In this document: piece by piece, positions 5,919 through 5,934 of the stretch
How positions within the stretch are numbered: the first letter of the stretch is position 1
Layout: each line of letters begins with the position of its first letter
Origin: Acidobacteria bacterium AH-259-G07
GTDB lineage: Bacteria; Acidobacteriota; UBA6911; RPQK01; JADFOI01
Length of the DNA stretch: 5,934 nucleotides
Assembly (NCBI GenBank): GCA_027717925.1
Contig: JALLON010000169.1
Location: forward strand, 1 to 5,934
Direction of reading: 5' to 3'
Notes under the pieces: generated by a model
Seen by the model: the letters and a program-made list of their open reading frames with translations, nothing else
What the model was told of the DNA's origin: nothing
Database searches by the model: none
Position numbers and translations under genes: made by a program

Positions 5919-5934
5919 GCATCCCGCCCCCTCT

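Noticed and set aside
5824..5922. N-terminal extension of the secreted protein (start at 5922), and the similar peptide read upstream of the kinase (about 4490-4545)
   Set aside because: Both contain a similar IFLTNVS peptide only because they translate the duplicated DNA element. The AGGAGG at 5829-5834 places the real start at 5823, and the other reading is out of frame with the kinase.

Overview
The window looks like chromosomal DNA of an acidobacterium (phylum Acidobacteriota). The main reason is the 1026-residue protein at its centre: a winged-helix DNA-binding domain fused to a Ser/Thr kinase, one membrane segment and a WD40/TolB-like propeller, ending in an 'NWFDELKRLVP'-type tail. This architecture is common in that phylum and rare elsewhere. 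Base composition is moderately GC-rich. The phylum assignment is an inference from architecture; there is no rRNA or other marker in the window.

All confident genes lie on the minus strand. Reading in the direction of transcription (right to left) they are: (1) a secreted, cysteine-rich protein of unknown function, 5823 to 4933; (2) a start-less coding remnant with two calcium-loop-like motifs, 4885 to 4592; (3) the wHTH-kinase-TM-propeller receptor, 4370 to 1290; (4) an exported two-lobed aspartyl protease-like protein, 898 to 47. A weak plus-strand ORF (1113-1364) runs toward the 3' end of the kinase gene and overlaps it. No tRNA, rRNA, CRISPR array, transposase or integrase was seen.

The most notable signals are non-coding. 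A 42-bp element (40 of 42 positions identical) sits upstream of both the kinase gene (4491-4532) and the secreted-protein gene (5877-5918). It contains spaced TGTSACA half-sites around an AAACGTTT palindrome, and a weaker shared block continues toward each gene. This suggests co-regulation; the kinase's own N-terminal DNA-binding domain is an attractive but unproven candidate binder. Separately, the protease gene begins directly after a perfect 21-bp inverted repeat (899-919 / 927-947) whose 3' arm, on the transcript, contains the Shine-Dalgarno sequence, so the folded leader would hide its ribosome site.

A working model (inference): the kinase is a membrane-anchored transcription factor/kinase whose outer propeller senses an extracytoplasmic cue. 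Its DNA-binding domain may control its own gene and that of the secreted Cys-rich protein. The protease is a separate exported factor, probably under translational control by the leader hairpin. Nothing in the sequence proves that the protease belongs to the same circuit.
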